DNA from: Planoprotostelium fungivorum | Taxonomy: Eukaryota > Evosea > Variosea > Cavosteliida > Cavosteliaceae | Length of the DNA: 64,000 nt | NCBI GenBank assembly: GCA_003024175.1 | Contig: MDYQ01000097.1 | Coordinates: 1 to 64,000 of the forward strand | Reading direction: 5' to 3' | Part shown: in pieces, positions 1-10,568 of the stretch | How positions within the stretch are numbered: position 1 is the stretch's first letter | Layout of the letters: the number at the start of each line of letters is the position of its first letter | Position numbers and translations under genes: made by a program | Notes under the pieces: generated by a model | Databases searched by the model: none | What the model saw: the letters and a program-made list of their open reading frames with translations, nothing else | Told to the model about the DNA's origin: nothing

Positions 1-2057
1 AGTCAATTTGGATTCATGAAAGGGAGGGATACAACGGAAGCAGTGACAAAACTTTTTGCTTGTACAAGTAACGCTCTCTCAACGGACAAGAATATACACA
101 TAACACTGTTGGACATAGCAAAAGCTTATGATAGTGTTGAATTCTGGGCAATGAGACAAACACTTGAAGCGTATGGGCTGCACAATGATGACATAGATAT
201 GATGATGGAGATGATGATAGGAAATAAAACGCAACTGCAGACAGTGTATGGATTAACAGATGAGATCAGTATATAGGCAGGTCTGAGACAAGGCAATATC
301 ATCTCACCACCACTTTATCTGTTGTTCATTAACCCTCTGATTGAGTGGCTGGAAAAGAACAAAAGCCCCTATAGATTGGCGTCGTTGTTGGTCAATCTGA
401 TAGCGTATGCAGATGATCTAACATTGGTGGCAGCGAGTGGAGAAGGTATGGAGGAGGCAATGAAGAAAGTGAACGATCTCTGTACACACAACAATATTAC
501 AATCAACGAAAACAAAAGCTCATACCATCATTGGCTAAGAGGAGAACCAGGAGACATCAAAACTCGAGGGACAGATATAAGAAAGGAAGGAGCAGATGGA
601 TTATTTACAATACTGGGATGGACAACAAATTTAAAAATGAACTGGGACAAACAGATTGAACTCCTGATTCAAAGATTTATGAGTATAACAAACAGGGCGC
701 TAGCAGAGAAGAAACTTACATTGAATCAGAAAGTGGAAGTAATTAACGCAATTGGACTTTCAACAATATCTTATAGAGCCCAGCATACAATGACAGATAA
801 AGGGGAATGGCTCATTGAGTTAGACAGATGGACAATGAAGAAACTGAATAAGCTTGGAGGATTGGATCCACATACTGATAAAGCTTACTGGATCAACTTC
901 AGAGGGTACCGTAGCCTATACAGCGAAGCCACAGCTACGTATTTTGGATACTCGCTAGACAAAACAATGAACAATCCAGCAGTAAATATCAACATTAGAA
1001 CAGCAAAGGCAATAGAAGTAGAAATGACAGCAAAACGGTTCGACCTCACGCTGAGGGCAAACCGAACAGACACCATAGACAGACAGGTGCAGCCCACAAT
1101 CTCACAATATATTCAGACAGCTTCAATAGTGTCCTTTTCTGCACCAAGGGTAGGCTCCAAAAAGAGAAAACCTTACGAACACAAAAGAATGGCAATACAA
1201 AGATAGAAATAAAACAAGCAATCGAGAGAAGAGAGGCAAAAGGACTCACAACAAAGTTCTTCCATGTTAGATCACATGCCAGTGATTATAGACGACATGA
1301 TCACAAAAAAAGAAGAGAACAGAACAAACAAAGATTCGGTAAGAGATACAGAGAAATAGAGAAGGGCAACAAAGAAGCTGATAGACTGGCAAGCATTGCA
1401 TATATAAGGGAGAACATAACATCAACACCAGACTATACACTCGAAACAGGAGGTAGATTAATCACTGAGAATACAAGAGAAAATGTTAGAAGGATGATGA
1501 ACAATTTATCAACAGAAGATTGGAGAGATAGGCAGAGAGTATGGTCAGTGTTCTTCACTTGCCATGCAGACCCACGCTCATTATCCAAGAAGAAAGAACC
1601 ATACAGCAACCTGATTACAAAAATCATCACGGGGACAATTTGGACAAACAAGAGAAAGAAACAATACAACCTCACAGAGGATGATAGTTGTAAATTTTGC
1701 TCTGATATAATGGAGGAAAGTATTATGGACTCCCACCAACACGCTCTGGGAGAATGTATTTTTACTAGAGAATTGAATGATCAGTTGTGGGCAACTCTGA
1801 AGCAATTCTGGGACAAGAGTAAGATTCGAACAGAAAACATCCTCCCCTGGTTTTCAACATCAGATTATGATCAATATGAGTGGAACTTACCTGAAGAGAT
1901 GGGAAATAAAGGCCTAATACCTCGCAATCTCCGACGAAAGATAAGTAAGGAAAACAAAGGGCTCAATACTAATTCTATAATCTTGGCAACAGTCAGAATA
2001 ATTCGAAGGCATATCATAAGCACATATCTGTATTGGCAAGCTATGATGGAAACATAA
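1..2057 (+). mobile_element. degraded non-LTR retrotransposon (LINE), 3' part
   Basis: The open reading begins upstream of the window with a QFGFMKGR-type reverse transcriptase block. RT motif A (LLDIAKAYDSVE, about 109-144), motif B (GLRQGNIISP, about 280-310) and motif C (AYADDLTLV, about 403-430) follow in one frame, interrupted by one in-frame TAG at 274-276. Around 1100-1200 the coding frame shifts. The new frame carries FFHVRSH (about 1257-1280) and GNKEADRLAS (about 1368-1395), which look like the C-terminal half of an RNase HI domain. It then runs through 1494-2057 with a CX2C...HX6C zinc knuckle (about 1690-1760). The order RT, RNase H, zinc finger fits I/Tad1/R1-like LINEs. The sequence is AT-richer than the genes further on. 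One stop and one frameshift make it non-functional as it stands. The 3' end is not defined; a short TA repeat lies at 2155-2170. Confidence 0.85.
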
Positions 2058-2555
2058 GTAATGCGTCAGACTTGTGTAAGAAAAAAGAAAAAAGAAATGA
2101 AGTAATGTCATCTTTAACTCTAATTTATTCAGTCTGGCATTTGATGGTGAAGAATATATATATATATATTAATACATCTTTAAGTTATAAATAAAATAAA
2201 AGGGGGAGAAAGACAAAGAAAAAAAGAGGGGGTAGAGAGACAAAAATAATCTGTATTAACCGATAGATTAGTTGATTAAAATAGAATGGCAGAAGAAAGA
2301 TAAACAAGAGGAGGCTACCTCAACTATCCATACTCCACTGGTGTAGATGTCAAACAGCCTGCACGTTTTAGCAATGAACCATCCACACCCTTCATTTTTG
2401 GAAATCCTACAAGAGTGGAGAACTGAAAGACATATGGAAATTTACTGCTGAGACATTGCAAGATGGAACTATGCATGTTTTGACACAAGGGGTGAGTTGT
2501 AATGTTATATTGCTCAATCTGAACCATGTGTAGCGTGGCAGTCTTGACAGTTTCT
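2058..2555. other. LINE 3' flank, no gene seen
   Basis: AT-rich, with a (TA)n run near 2155-2170 followed by a purine-rich stretch (2190-2240) that may include the LINE 3' tail. I see no convincing coding or RNA feature. Confidence 0.5.
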
Positions 2556-2934
2556 CTACTAGCGCAGAAGGCAAGGCTAAAGCAGCTGTTCAGAAGGCAC
2601 TTTCAAATGTAGAAAAGTCTGGAAAGCCCATTTTTGGAGCCAAATACAATGTCATCCACAACATTGTGGCATGGAGGTGGCAAAGCACTAATAATAACAT
2701 ATGGGTACATTACAACAAAGACCATTCTAAGTTTGCCTTTACAAATAACTTTGTTTGCTTTAGAGGGAACAATCGGCAAGTCACTCAGCTGATCAGAGGA
2801 GGAGAGATGGTATGTCACTTATCATTACATTTAATTTTTTTCAAGCATTAACCCTCTTCTAGTTGTGTTTCAGATCAACAAATCTGAGATCTATGTTATT
2901 TGGCTCAGTCCTGGTAGAGCAACAGAAGGATAAG
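2556..2934 (+). CDS. possible small hypothetical gene or fragment
   Basis: An open stretch (about 2580-2808) reads through an aromatic-rich segment containing NIVAWRWQSTNNNIW and ends at GGEM. It is followed by a well-formed intron (GTATGTCAC...GTTTCAG, about 2809-2873) and a second open stretch reading INKSEIYVIWLSPGRATEG before a TAA. The intron signals and matching phase are the only support. No family was recognised and the start was not found. Two more open stretches (2863-3123 and 3051-3300) have protein-like composition but no linkage I can prove. It lies between a LINE and other mobile DNA, so it may be a remnant of an unrecognised element. Confidence 0.25.
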
Positions 2935-3547
2935 ACATCTGCACCAAGCATAGACCTAAGATATGGTGTTCAGACAATTACTGTAGAAAAATCCCATCTA
3001 CCAATACAAAAAGAATTTGACGACGGAGAGTCTTTCCAAAGAACAGTGAAGTGTGGAACAAGATTGGAGAGGATAGAATACTACCAGATGAGGGACTCCT
3101 GCAACTCCTCAATAAGAAGATAGTAAAATACAGGTCGCAGATCACTGATAACAAGTACACCAAATACAATAGTGCAAACTCATTCTTGGCACCAAGATTT
3201 ACCAATGCATTATCAAATCCATCTTCAATGCACCATTTCACTACCAACCAGAAAAACCAAATCACATGCTTCAAATTTCTTTTAATTACACTTTTTATAA
3301 CTGTCCTTCACCACAACATTAACTCCAGACCTTTTAGCTTGCCGTACACAATATTGTTGGCAAGTTGTGCTCTGCCCTAAGCTGATCCCAGTATTTACTA
3401 ATTAAATATAATCGACGGGAATAAATGTGGGTACCTTGGCTCATCTCCTTTGAGGTCGCGTCTAGTATATCTCCTGGAGGCCTGCTTCTCCTCTTTTTCT
3501 CTCAGTGTCTTTCTCTCCTCTCTCTTCTTCATTGCCTCTGTCACTGC

Positions 3548-5589
3548 TCAGCAAGACTCCCTCAAGATCTCTTCCATTCCCTCCTGAATCCTCACATAAT
3601 GAGCCTTAGCGTTCGTGATATTCTTCAGCTGCTCAATAGGTTTGCAATTCTTACGACAGGAGGAGGAAATTGCATGATCTCCACACGTCAAACACCATAC
3701 GTCTGTTACAATTAACGCCACATACTTACAGAATCTCACCTAGATTTGAGATCGATGCTGATGATGCATTCCGCGAGGCAATGTCTATCACCCCACGCAG
3801 ACAGTGCTCCAATTTCTTTTTGAGAGGATTAGACGGATATAAAACCATTTCTCTGCCTCTGAAAATGGAAGCCAGTCACTTGAGAGATCAAACTGCACGA
3901 TGTCAATGAGGATGAACTGATGATGTCTCACCTTGAACCGACCGATTCCAACTCGGCAACAGATTGTATCAGTAGCCTCTTCATCTTGTTCGATGTACCA
4001 TGGGTCCAGACTGTTGAAGAAGTCATCGTCTGTGAACTCTCCAGCCTTCTGTTGTATGTCCACAAGCTGGCTGTACACCTGGATCACTTCCTCTTCTTTG
4101 AATTGAGATCTCTTACGCTGAAGATGATCAGGACGGATTAAGGACCTGCAGAGACGGACTTGTCTTGGAGACTGTTTCGGCACGGTCTCTGTCTCGACGT
4201 CGAGACGCGGTTGAGACAAGGGGGTGACTCGTCTCGTCCTGTCTCTCACAATATTGCAAGACGAGACAGAGACGAGACAAACAAATCTGGTCTCGGACTG
4301 TCTCGAGACCGTCTCGGCTTTATTCTTCCTCTTTTCCAGGGATACCGGGAACGAACCCTTCGCAAGCACCAAGAGTAGAGAGGGAGGAAACCAAAGATGT
4401 TGAGATTGTGGCAAAGGCTTGTCAAATGACGACCAGAGTTGGTCAATAAAAGTGACTCGTCCCTCTCACCTTTTGACTTCACACACATGATATGATATGG
4501 ACTCACCCATCCATATCCAAAGAGGGTAGTGCCTGCAAAGATAACGCCATCAAGAACGGCCGTTGACATCACCTCTGCTGTAACCTCTCAGACCTGGCTG
4601 AGATATCATAGGAAGGTCCATTGTATCTCCATCTAAGACTCTCTATTTGAGCCCATCTGATGGAGCGCTGAACCACCTTTTTGCTCGAGAGGGCCAAGTA
4701 TACTGATCCGATTGCATCACATCTTCAATAAATCAACGGTAATTTGAATAGTTTATTTTTAGACATTGCCAGTGGATGGGAGCAATTAGTGTTTTCAATC
4801 CACATACCACTGAAGTATATCAATTGCCTCGTCTCTGCTACAACCTAACCAATCAACAAGCAATCTGACCTCTGATACATCATATCATTCAAGAATCACC
4901 TGCATAGAATCGTGTGATTTGTTGGGTATAGGCTTGCGTTTAGTGTTGAGGTTTGTTGTGGCCACATCAGGTGGGATATGATGTGATATGTCGTTGGCTT
5001 TGCACCGAAGTTTTCGGATATCGTTCTCATGACTTTCCGGGGAAAATTGTCGAGACAAGACAGAGACGAGAGTTGATTTTGTCTCGTCTTGTTCCGTCTT
5101 GCCCAAAAAAATTGGCGAGGCAAGACCGAGACAAGACAAGCAATTTTTTGTCGAGACGGATCCGAAAATTGCAAGACAAGACAGAGACACGAATTTTTAT
5201 GTCTCTGCAGGTCCTTAGGACGGATTATGACGATCGCAAAGCTCACCTTACTTTTCTTATTCACCATATGTCAAGTACCTTCGTACATACAAGGACATGT
5301 TCATCACTTCTGCTGGTTCAGTCTGCAATCGGTTCAGTGATTGAAAATGATAAAGACATACCTCTACAATCCTCACGATGTGACTCTTACATCGCACCAG
5401 CAGATCCAGTACTTGCTTTCTATTCCAGGCCATTATGCGGCACAACATCTTCAGCTCTGGCTCGGTGGGTGATATGCCTCGACCAATCTCTCTTCTGACT
5501 GGTGAAGATTCTAAATCCCATTTCGGCTGCTCTTCTCTTGGTACAACAGATACATCGACGATATCGATCGAGGCATACAGATCACCCAC
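3548..5589 (-). CDS. unrecognised multi-exon gene with C-terminal Cys cluster, intron holding a MULE
   Basis: Exons can be followed from about 5589 down to 3548. An N-terminal segment contains ELKMLCRIMAWNRKQVLDLL (about 5400-5460). After a 39-nt intron (GTATGTC...TTGCAG, about 5332-5370) come further short exons and an intron now 1.1 kb long (5246-4118), then an exon with KRSQFKEEEVIQVYSQLVD and an acidic run. Another intron (GTGAGACATC...TTTTCAG) leads to LKKKLEHCLRGVIDIASRN, and a last exon carries CLTCGDHAISSSCRKNC, a possible zinc site. The splice signals match the rest of the window. I cannot name the family. The long intron is explained by a transposon insertion (4141-5216); without it and one target copy the intron would be 42 nt, normal here. 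Exon borders near 5260 are uncertain. Confidence 0.45.
4140..5216. mobile_element. MULE-like non-autonomous DNA transposon in an intron
   Basis: The ends are a perfect 16-bp inverted repeat, AAGGACCTGCAGAGAC at 4140-4155 and its complement at 5201-5216. They are flanked by a direct repeat AGGACGGATTA at 4130-4140 and 5217-5227; the A at 4140 can belong to either, so the duplication is 10 or 11 bp. A 9-11 bp target duplication is the Mutator (MULE) signature. The outer 150-190 bp on both sides are filled with related GTCTCGTCTTG / CAAGACGAGAC words, so the arms can fold back over a longer, imperfect region. No transposase reading frame is visible inside, so it must have moved with proteins from elsewhere. 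The intact target duplication and perfect ends suggest a fairly recent insertion. Confidence 0.8.
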
Positions 5590-5658
5590 CCGAGCTCAAG
5601 ATATTATGTCGAGTAATGGCTTGGAACAGGAAGCAAGTGTTGGGTCTGCTGGTACGCT
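5393..5658. repeat. head-to-head inverted coding duplication (89-bp arms, 87-bp spacer)
   Basis: The arm at 5393-5481 and the reverse complement of the arm at 5569-5658 align over almost their whole length with scattered mismatches. Both arms are open and encode the same peptide outward: ELKMLCRIMAWNRKQVLDLL on the minus strand and ELKILCRVMAWNRKQVLGLL on the plus strand. Most differences are synonymous or conservative, as expected if both copies were kept as coding sequence. The 87-bp spacer would then be the shared upstream region of two diverging genes. Confidence 0.75.
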
Positions 5659-7110
5659 ATCGTCGAGGTGATTCGCTTTCATGTCGTCTTCATGTTCAAA
5701 GAGAGGTGGAGTGTGTGGAAATAACTAGAGGGACAATTTGACCTTTCTGCTAGCACCAAGCATCATAGACGAAGAGACTGCACCATCTGTGGCGTCAATT
5801 TGGCTGAGGGTGCAGCGGTGCGTTATTGTCTCTCTTGCTACGAGCAGAATGCAGTCGCTGAGACTGTCTCCGAGCCAATAATTGAGACATCCCTTGTCCC
5901 AAATTCATCTCAAGCTCCCACGCGACAGAATCGCAAGAGAGCGGTTCCGTCACTCGAAGAAACTGATGCCCCCGATCTCCATCTTATATTTTCTCAACTT
6001 TTACAGGAGAAGACCGAGTCAGAGGCACCCAAGGCCGTGGCCCCTACCGCTGCCAGAAAGACCGATCCATTCCCAGAAGTCCAAAGCCACCGCGAAGAAT
6101 GTTGCCACGTACCAATGGAACATTCTCAAGGGCATGAACCCCAAAGACGAACGATGCATGCGGTCGACGACATGTCTGGGAGAGAGGTACACCATCTGGT
6201 CATCAAGGACGGACAACCCTGCGCCAACCACGACAGAGTTCCGGAGGGTGTCGTCCCACAAGAATACACTCTCATCAAGCTGAAGGTGAAATTTCATTTC
6301 TATCGAGACGAAGCCTTCCATATCAACGAGAGCGAAGTCTTTATCTGCACCGAGAAGAGCCGCCCCTGTGAGTCTCTCCACTGTCGATTTAGACGGAGAC
6401 TCTGTAGAGTTCTCACCTTCAACTCCCGCGCAAGCAGTTGGGTTCTTCTGCAGGCAACTTCAAAGCCGTCCCATCTCGAAGGACGGACTCGTCACCTTCG
6501 ACACGAGAGGTAAAGAGGATGATCAACATGATGGTCTGTGATGATGACATGACTTCAGGTGTTGAAGCAGGATTGTACCAGACACGCACATGGTCAAGGA
6601 CTCGCGCAGAGCAGCCATTCCGGTGGATTATATCATCCAAATCAATCAGGCTGGAACCTGCATTCAGTCTTGCATACAAATGCATCAAGTACGTCTCACC
6701 TTCTCATCATCTCCTCCTCATCCTCTCATCTTTTCCTCATCTCTTCTTCATCACCCGACCGTAACCACAGACGGCGACAGTCCCGCCTCCGCCAGCTCGG
6801 CACTAGCACCTTCCGTGAGACGGTTCTCAGACAAGCTGGACTCTGTCATGCGTTCGTACGGTATCGCCTACAGCAACGTCTACATTTGGTCCGTAGGCAT
6901 CGCCAACGGCAGAGGTGCTACAGGTATCATATCATAGCCTATATCTCTTCTGTTTTTCCCGGAGCTACACCAACAATGACTGTTCCTGCCTTCCGGACAA
7001 GTCTTGACGCCACCTGCACCTCATATCAATGAGATAAGGGGTACAGATCAAGGTGCTATAGATGCTATCATTGCGGCTAAGCCGAACACCCCTTGGTGTG
7101 TCAAGAGTAC
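5503..7110 (+). CDS. unrecognised multi-exon gene with CX2C...CX2C motif
   Basis: The reading probably begins in the plus-strand arm of the inverted duplication (RVMAWNRKQVLGLLVRY), then splices into an exon with the zinc-ribbon-like CTICGVNLAEGAAVRYCLSC at about 5773-5832. Later exons include LKVKFHFYRDEAFHINESEV, then an intron of only 25 nt (6368-6392) joined in frame to YGDSVEFSPSTPAQAVGFF. After an intron of about 50 nt (GTAAAG...TTCAG) come VDYIIQINQAGTC and, past another intron, RRFSDKLDSVMRSYG and YSNVYIWSVGIANGRGATG. The last recognisable piece contains AAKPNTPWCVKSTPLLVSNG and stops at 7138. Which frame is used between 6010 and 6280 is not settled. I recognise no family. Frames and splice sites agree well enough to call it a gene, though it may be two. 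Confidence 0.45.
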
Positions 7111-7284
7111 ACCGCTCTTGGTGTCCAACGGTACAACATGAGTTTTGGCGGGAAAATCTTCTCGAAAAATTCTGATGATGGTAGGAGCGAGACGACGACT
7201 CCGTCGACCGATCGATCTGTGAAGGGTTCCATCTACCGAGTCAACGTACGTACCGTACGTATGTTGACCAGTCTGACGTCCTGC

Positions 7285-7532
7285 AGGTCAGCGACAGCCT
7301 CTCCCTCCCCATCATCGGTGATGATCCACTTCAACCCAGCCTTCCGGTAGTCGTCTCTGCTTCCGGCATTCCCAATGGAGCCACCTTCTCCACGAAGGGC
7401 TGCGAAGGTAAGCTGTGTAGGTGTACCAGCGGCGGTGGTGATTTGCAGTACGGCAACGTGCAATGGACTCCTCGTCAAGAGGACAAGGGACAGTACGCCA
7501 TGTGTTTTGGGGCGTACCAACCGGGCGTAACT
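7285..7532 (+). CDS. exon(s) of a secreted-type beta-sandwich domain
   Basis: An open exon after an acceptor (TCCTGCAG at about 7277-7284) reads VSDSLSLPIIGDDPLQP..., then KGCEGKLCRC and NVQWTPRQEDKGQYAMCF before a TAG at 7530-7532. The pattern 'QWTP..ED.GQY.MCF' with flanking cysteines resembles cadherin/Ig-like extracellular repeats in which a WTP strand is followed by GxYxxCF. It may be the last exon of the gene upstream or a separate gene; the sequence at 7111-7284 does not decide this. The E/R-rich frame on the opposite strand here is less protein-like. Confidence 0.4.
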
Positions 7533-7564
7533 TAGGCCGTGGGACAGGTGGAATTCGTGGAAAT

Positions 7565-7905
7565 TTCGTGGATCTCCTCGTCTGCTTTCCTCTTCTCTCC
7601 TCTCTTCTTCTCTCCTCTCTTCTCTCCTCTTCTCTCCTCTCTTCTTCTCTTCTTCTCTCCTCTTCCCTCCTCTGCTCTCTTGTCCTCTCCTCTCCTCTTC
7701 TTCTCTCCTCTTCTCTTCTTCTCTCCTCTTCTCTTGTCTCTTCTCCTCCTGCATTCCCTTGTCTCCTCTCTTCTTCATCTGACACATCCTCTCCCGTTCT
7801 CTCCTCTCCTGATGCACCCTCTCCTCCTCTTCTCCTTCCTTCTCCTTCCCGTTCATCTCTTCTATTCGTCTCCACTCTCTCATTCGCTCTTTCCACTGCA
7901 TTCGA
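7565..7905. repeat. pyrimidine-rich low-complexity tract (CTCTTCTTCTCTCC)n
   Basis: About 340 bp of the plus strand are almost pure C/T, built from CTCTTCTTCTCTCC-like words. All six frames stay open for long distances and give Ser/Leu-rich (plus) or Glu/Arg-rich (minus) peptides, so open frames here are not evidence of coding. On the minus strand the tract would follow the protease gene and could be its 3' untranslated end or an E/R-rich tail. Confidence 0.8.
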
Positions 7906-7953
7906 ATCTATTTCCATCCGTCGTTTCAGCTCCTTATCCATCTGATCAAAGTT

Positions 7954-8772
7954 TCATCCTCTCTCTCCTCTCTTTCTCGTTCCCACCTTATCTAACATAT
8001 CTTTTCGTTTTCTTGAGATGTTTCCTGTGCATACTTGTTGGTATATCCTTCTCATCGCTTGACTTGTCCCTCCTTTTTGTAACATGTCTTTGCTTTTCTC
8101 AATCAACAGCTCCATAAACCATAGCACATATATTCCACACGATGTTTGGTCCTTCTGTGGTCGTTTCTGTTGATTAAACGGATCCTTGATGTTCTGTAGA
8201 AACACTTTCATATTTGTTCTATAAGGAGATATGATTCACTTTCTTTTTGATACCAACAGCTTCCAGATGATTCACCATCAAATCAAACTGTTGTCTCGGT
8301 CCATCTTTCTTCTTCCCTGTATGTGGACAATTTCAATGGTTCGGCGTAGTATGAATCTAAAAGATACATTATCTCCTCTTCTCCCCTAACCGAGACCAGC
8401 AACCCCCAGTGTGTGTCACTATTCCAGGGTATCATCAGAAGGCAACGTTCTTCCTCTTTCTTGTTGATTCGTTTTATCCAACTCCTACATCCAATCAATC
8501 AATCAATCACCCAACTTGTTTTCTATAATATTATACACAACTTATACCCACTTGATCTTCTCTGCCACTTCTATTTGTTCCGTACTACTCAGTAGAATGC
8601 TTGTTATGATCTTTGCCACTGGTGGATTACGTCCATGTCGAATCGCGGCTGCCCCCAAATCGATCAAAGAATCGCTCAGCCACTCTTTTTCGTTTTTCTT
8701 AGCATTGTGAAGCGCTCTCTGTACTTCTTTTTCCTCTGATCCTCTCTGTGGTGATCCCCTCTCTCTCGACAT
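7954..8772 (-). CDS. Ulp1/SENP-like cysteine protease (C48)
   Basis: The ATG at 8772 opens an exon reading MSRERGSPQ... with EKEWLSDSLIDLGAAAIRHG, matching the W-L-x-D-x-x-I motif at the start of Ulp1 domains. After an intron of about 55 nt (GTGGGTATAAG...GGATGTAG) comes PWNSDTHWGLLVSV with the catalytic His, then EIMYLLDSYYAEP with the catalytic Asp. After one or two small introns comes QKDQTSCGIYVLWFMELL, carrying the oxyanion Gln and nucleophile Cys. All four active-site elements are therefore present in the right order. The family cleaves SUMO or related modifiers, but C48 domains also occur in DNA transposons (Zisupton, some MULEs). In this tract the gene may be transposon cargo. Splicing between 8211 and 8283 is not resolved, and an E/R-rich extension to 7312 is possible. 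Confidence 0.65.
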
Positions 8773-9089
8773 CCATCTTCGTATTTCAAGGATGTTCTAT
8801 CCAATTGTGTTTTATCCGATTTCAATTCGTGTGAGAGAGAGGTGATACTCACGGGCTTTTATCTCAGGGACCGATCGCAGATAGGGAGGCTGGGTCTGCT
8901 TGTTTTATCCGCGGACTGCGCGGTTACAACATTTTGTTTTAATTTTTTTGGCTGGTGGCCAAGAAGGACTTCCGAAAGTGGTTGATGTGATGTGATCAAT
9001 TTGTGTACGACTCCTAACGGCAGCGTTGATGGAACTCTTCTCGATCAGAATGGTGATTTGCCTTGGTGTCGTAATCGCTCCTGATTATA
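8773..9089. other. intergenic, nothing recognised
   Basis: This may contain an upstream untranslated exon of the protease gene (a GTGAGTATCACC donor lies near 8835-8846 on the minus strand's complement). I see no coding sequence, RNA gene or repeat that I can support. Confidence 0.4.
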
Positions 9090-9217
9090 TATTGTGCGGC
9101 CCAAGCGAATGCTCACGGTTTTTTAATTCGCGGTATGATAACGCAAAATCACTATGGATACTCGTCTTCTTAACGCACTTTTTAAAAAATGTAAGCATCC
9201 GCTTGGGCCGCACAATA
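9090..9217. mobile_element. 128-bp MITE, copy 1
   Basis: The terminal inverted repeats start TATTGTGCGGCCCAAGCG and run about 24 bp with one or two mismatches. The middle is AT-rich and can fold further. A second copy of the same length lies at 57765-57892, with roughly nine differences. If the outermost TA is the target duplication, the ends are TA + TTGTGCGG... + TA, as in Tc1/mariner- or PIF-type MITEs. There is no coding capacity of its own. Confidence 0.85.
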
Positions 9218-9427
9218 CAGCACACGATATACGAAAAGTTATTTGCTGCCATCAGAAATCAGGAGCAATCAGAACGATCTACATGAGAAGGAGAGGAAAC
9301 CGACATATTGTTAAGATCCGGTGGTAATCGATGAGATGATTAGAAGAGAGCTTGGGTTTTACGATCGTATTTAGAATGAGATAGGTGAACGGTTGGTGCA
9401 AACGGTTGAAAGCTTTTTTAGCTAAAC

Positions 9428-10131
9428 GTGATGAGGTTTACAACGAGCCGTAACACTCACAGCCGACACTCACAGAACATTGTTCGTACCCTTCTCGACA
9501 CAACAGCTACTGAGACGAAGCGCTTGAAGGATTGTGTTCAGACATACGAGGAGCATCGTCAACACAAGACTGATCGTCAGAAGCACATGAAGGAGAGGGT
9601 GATGATCGATCATTCACGAGGCGATATTCACCAATATCTACAGATACAAAATCTGCGTAACGGAGAGATTGTCATTTTGTCTGATTTCAAAGAGGATATC
9701 TCTCTGATGAAAGGTGAGACTGCGATGCGACCAGAAGGCAGTATCTCCTTCCTACAGACGGTGATAGACGTCATCATCACAACGTCTGATGATGTTTCAG
9801 ATTTGCTCCCTCCTACCCCCGATTTGAAGCACGTGACCACTGTCCGATTGTAGTATCCAATCCGCTACCCCCTGTATCTTCCTGTGACCCTCACGGAACG
9901 AAAGTTGATCCTATGGACGTGGACGAAACTCATCCTCTTCCCACTGCTGGTGATGGTGTCGATGATCACGTGAGTGAAAGCGTGAAAACGTCATCTCAAC
10001 GACAGAAGGAGCTGAACGATCCATGGACTGGGTCTACACATTGATGACCCTTCTTTCCATCGCATGAATTGCGATGCAGGTGGACAGAATCGAAATGATT
10101 CTCTTGTCATCAAACCCTCTCCTCAATGAGG
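9428..10131 (+). CDS. hypothetical protein, acidic C-terminal half
   Basis: The first exon (9428 to about 9834) reads MMRFTTSRNTHSRHSQNIV... with a charged, helical-looking stretch (QTYEEHRQHKTDRQKHMKER) and LLPPTPDLKH before a GTGACC donor. The following sequence is open in a frame reading VSNPLPPVSSCDPHG and then MDVDETHPLPTAGDGVDDH. After an intron ending GATGCAG (about 10021-10078) it closes with GGQNRNDSLVIKPSPQ and TGA. The phase of the first junction is unresolved, since another frame is also open. No family was recognised. Confidence 0.4.
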
Positions 10132-10568
10132 TGAAGTTCCTCGCGGTATTCTTCTACCTGTGCGAGCACAGAGGGACCTAAACCCTGCAGGTGCGTATTC
10201 CACTAACATTAGTTAGGAGATACAGGTGAGTATGCTCATCTCTCTACTGACTCTCGTCAAGTGTACCCTATGGCAATAAAGTGTTGTACTGTGTCTCCCT
10301 AACGTCATATTTCTTGACGGGGAATGAAGAAAAAATTTCCAAATTGAAGAAAACTGAGGTAGGGAAACTCTGTCAAAATTTCTTATACTTTTCCCGCCTT
10401 CGGAACCAACCGGAAAAATCGAAACACCTGTTCAAAGCCGGTTTAGCCTATTATCGTTGTAGTCCAGATTTCCGAGTTCGACTTCCCGGAAAAAAGCAAG
10501 GGAGTCCTTCTTCACCAGCCGGAAGAATTGAAACATTTCTACAAACCAAACAGGTAGTGGGTTTGGAG
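10132..10568. other. upstream region of the F-box gene
   Basis: A long open frame (10281-10568) runs in phase into the F-box gene, but its composition is not clearly protein-like and the F-box start is well placed at 10569. The region holds a TTTTCCCGCC word near 10389-10398, an E2F-like sequence that could be chance. Confidence 0.35.

Noticed and set aside
7142-7155. TTTTGGCGGGAAAA, an E2F-like word
   Set aside because: Lies within or near exons of an unrecognised gene, and one or two such words are expected by chance; not linked to a cell-cycle gene.
7463-8117. Long plus-strand Ser/Leu-rich open frames
   Set aside because: They arise from the pyrimidine-rich repeat; all frames are open there and no family pattern or splice context supports them.
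7954-8772. Adenovirus/Polinton-type protease
   Set aside because: The WLSDSLID opening and QTSCGIYV motif fit Ulp1/SENP better, and the polymerase fossil is 7 kb away with unrelated genes between.
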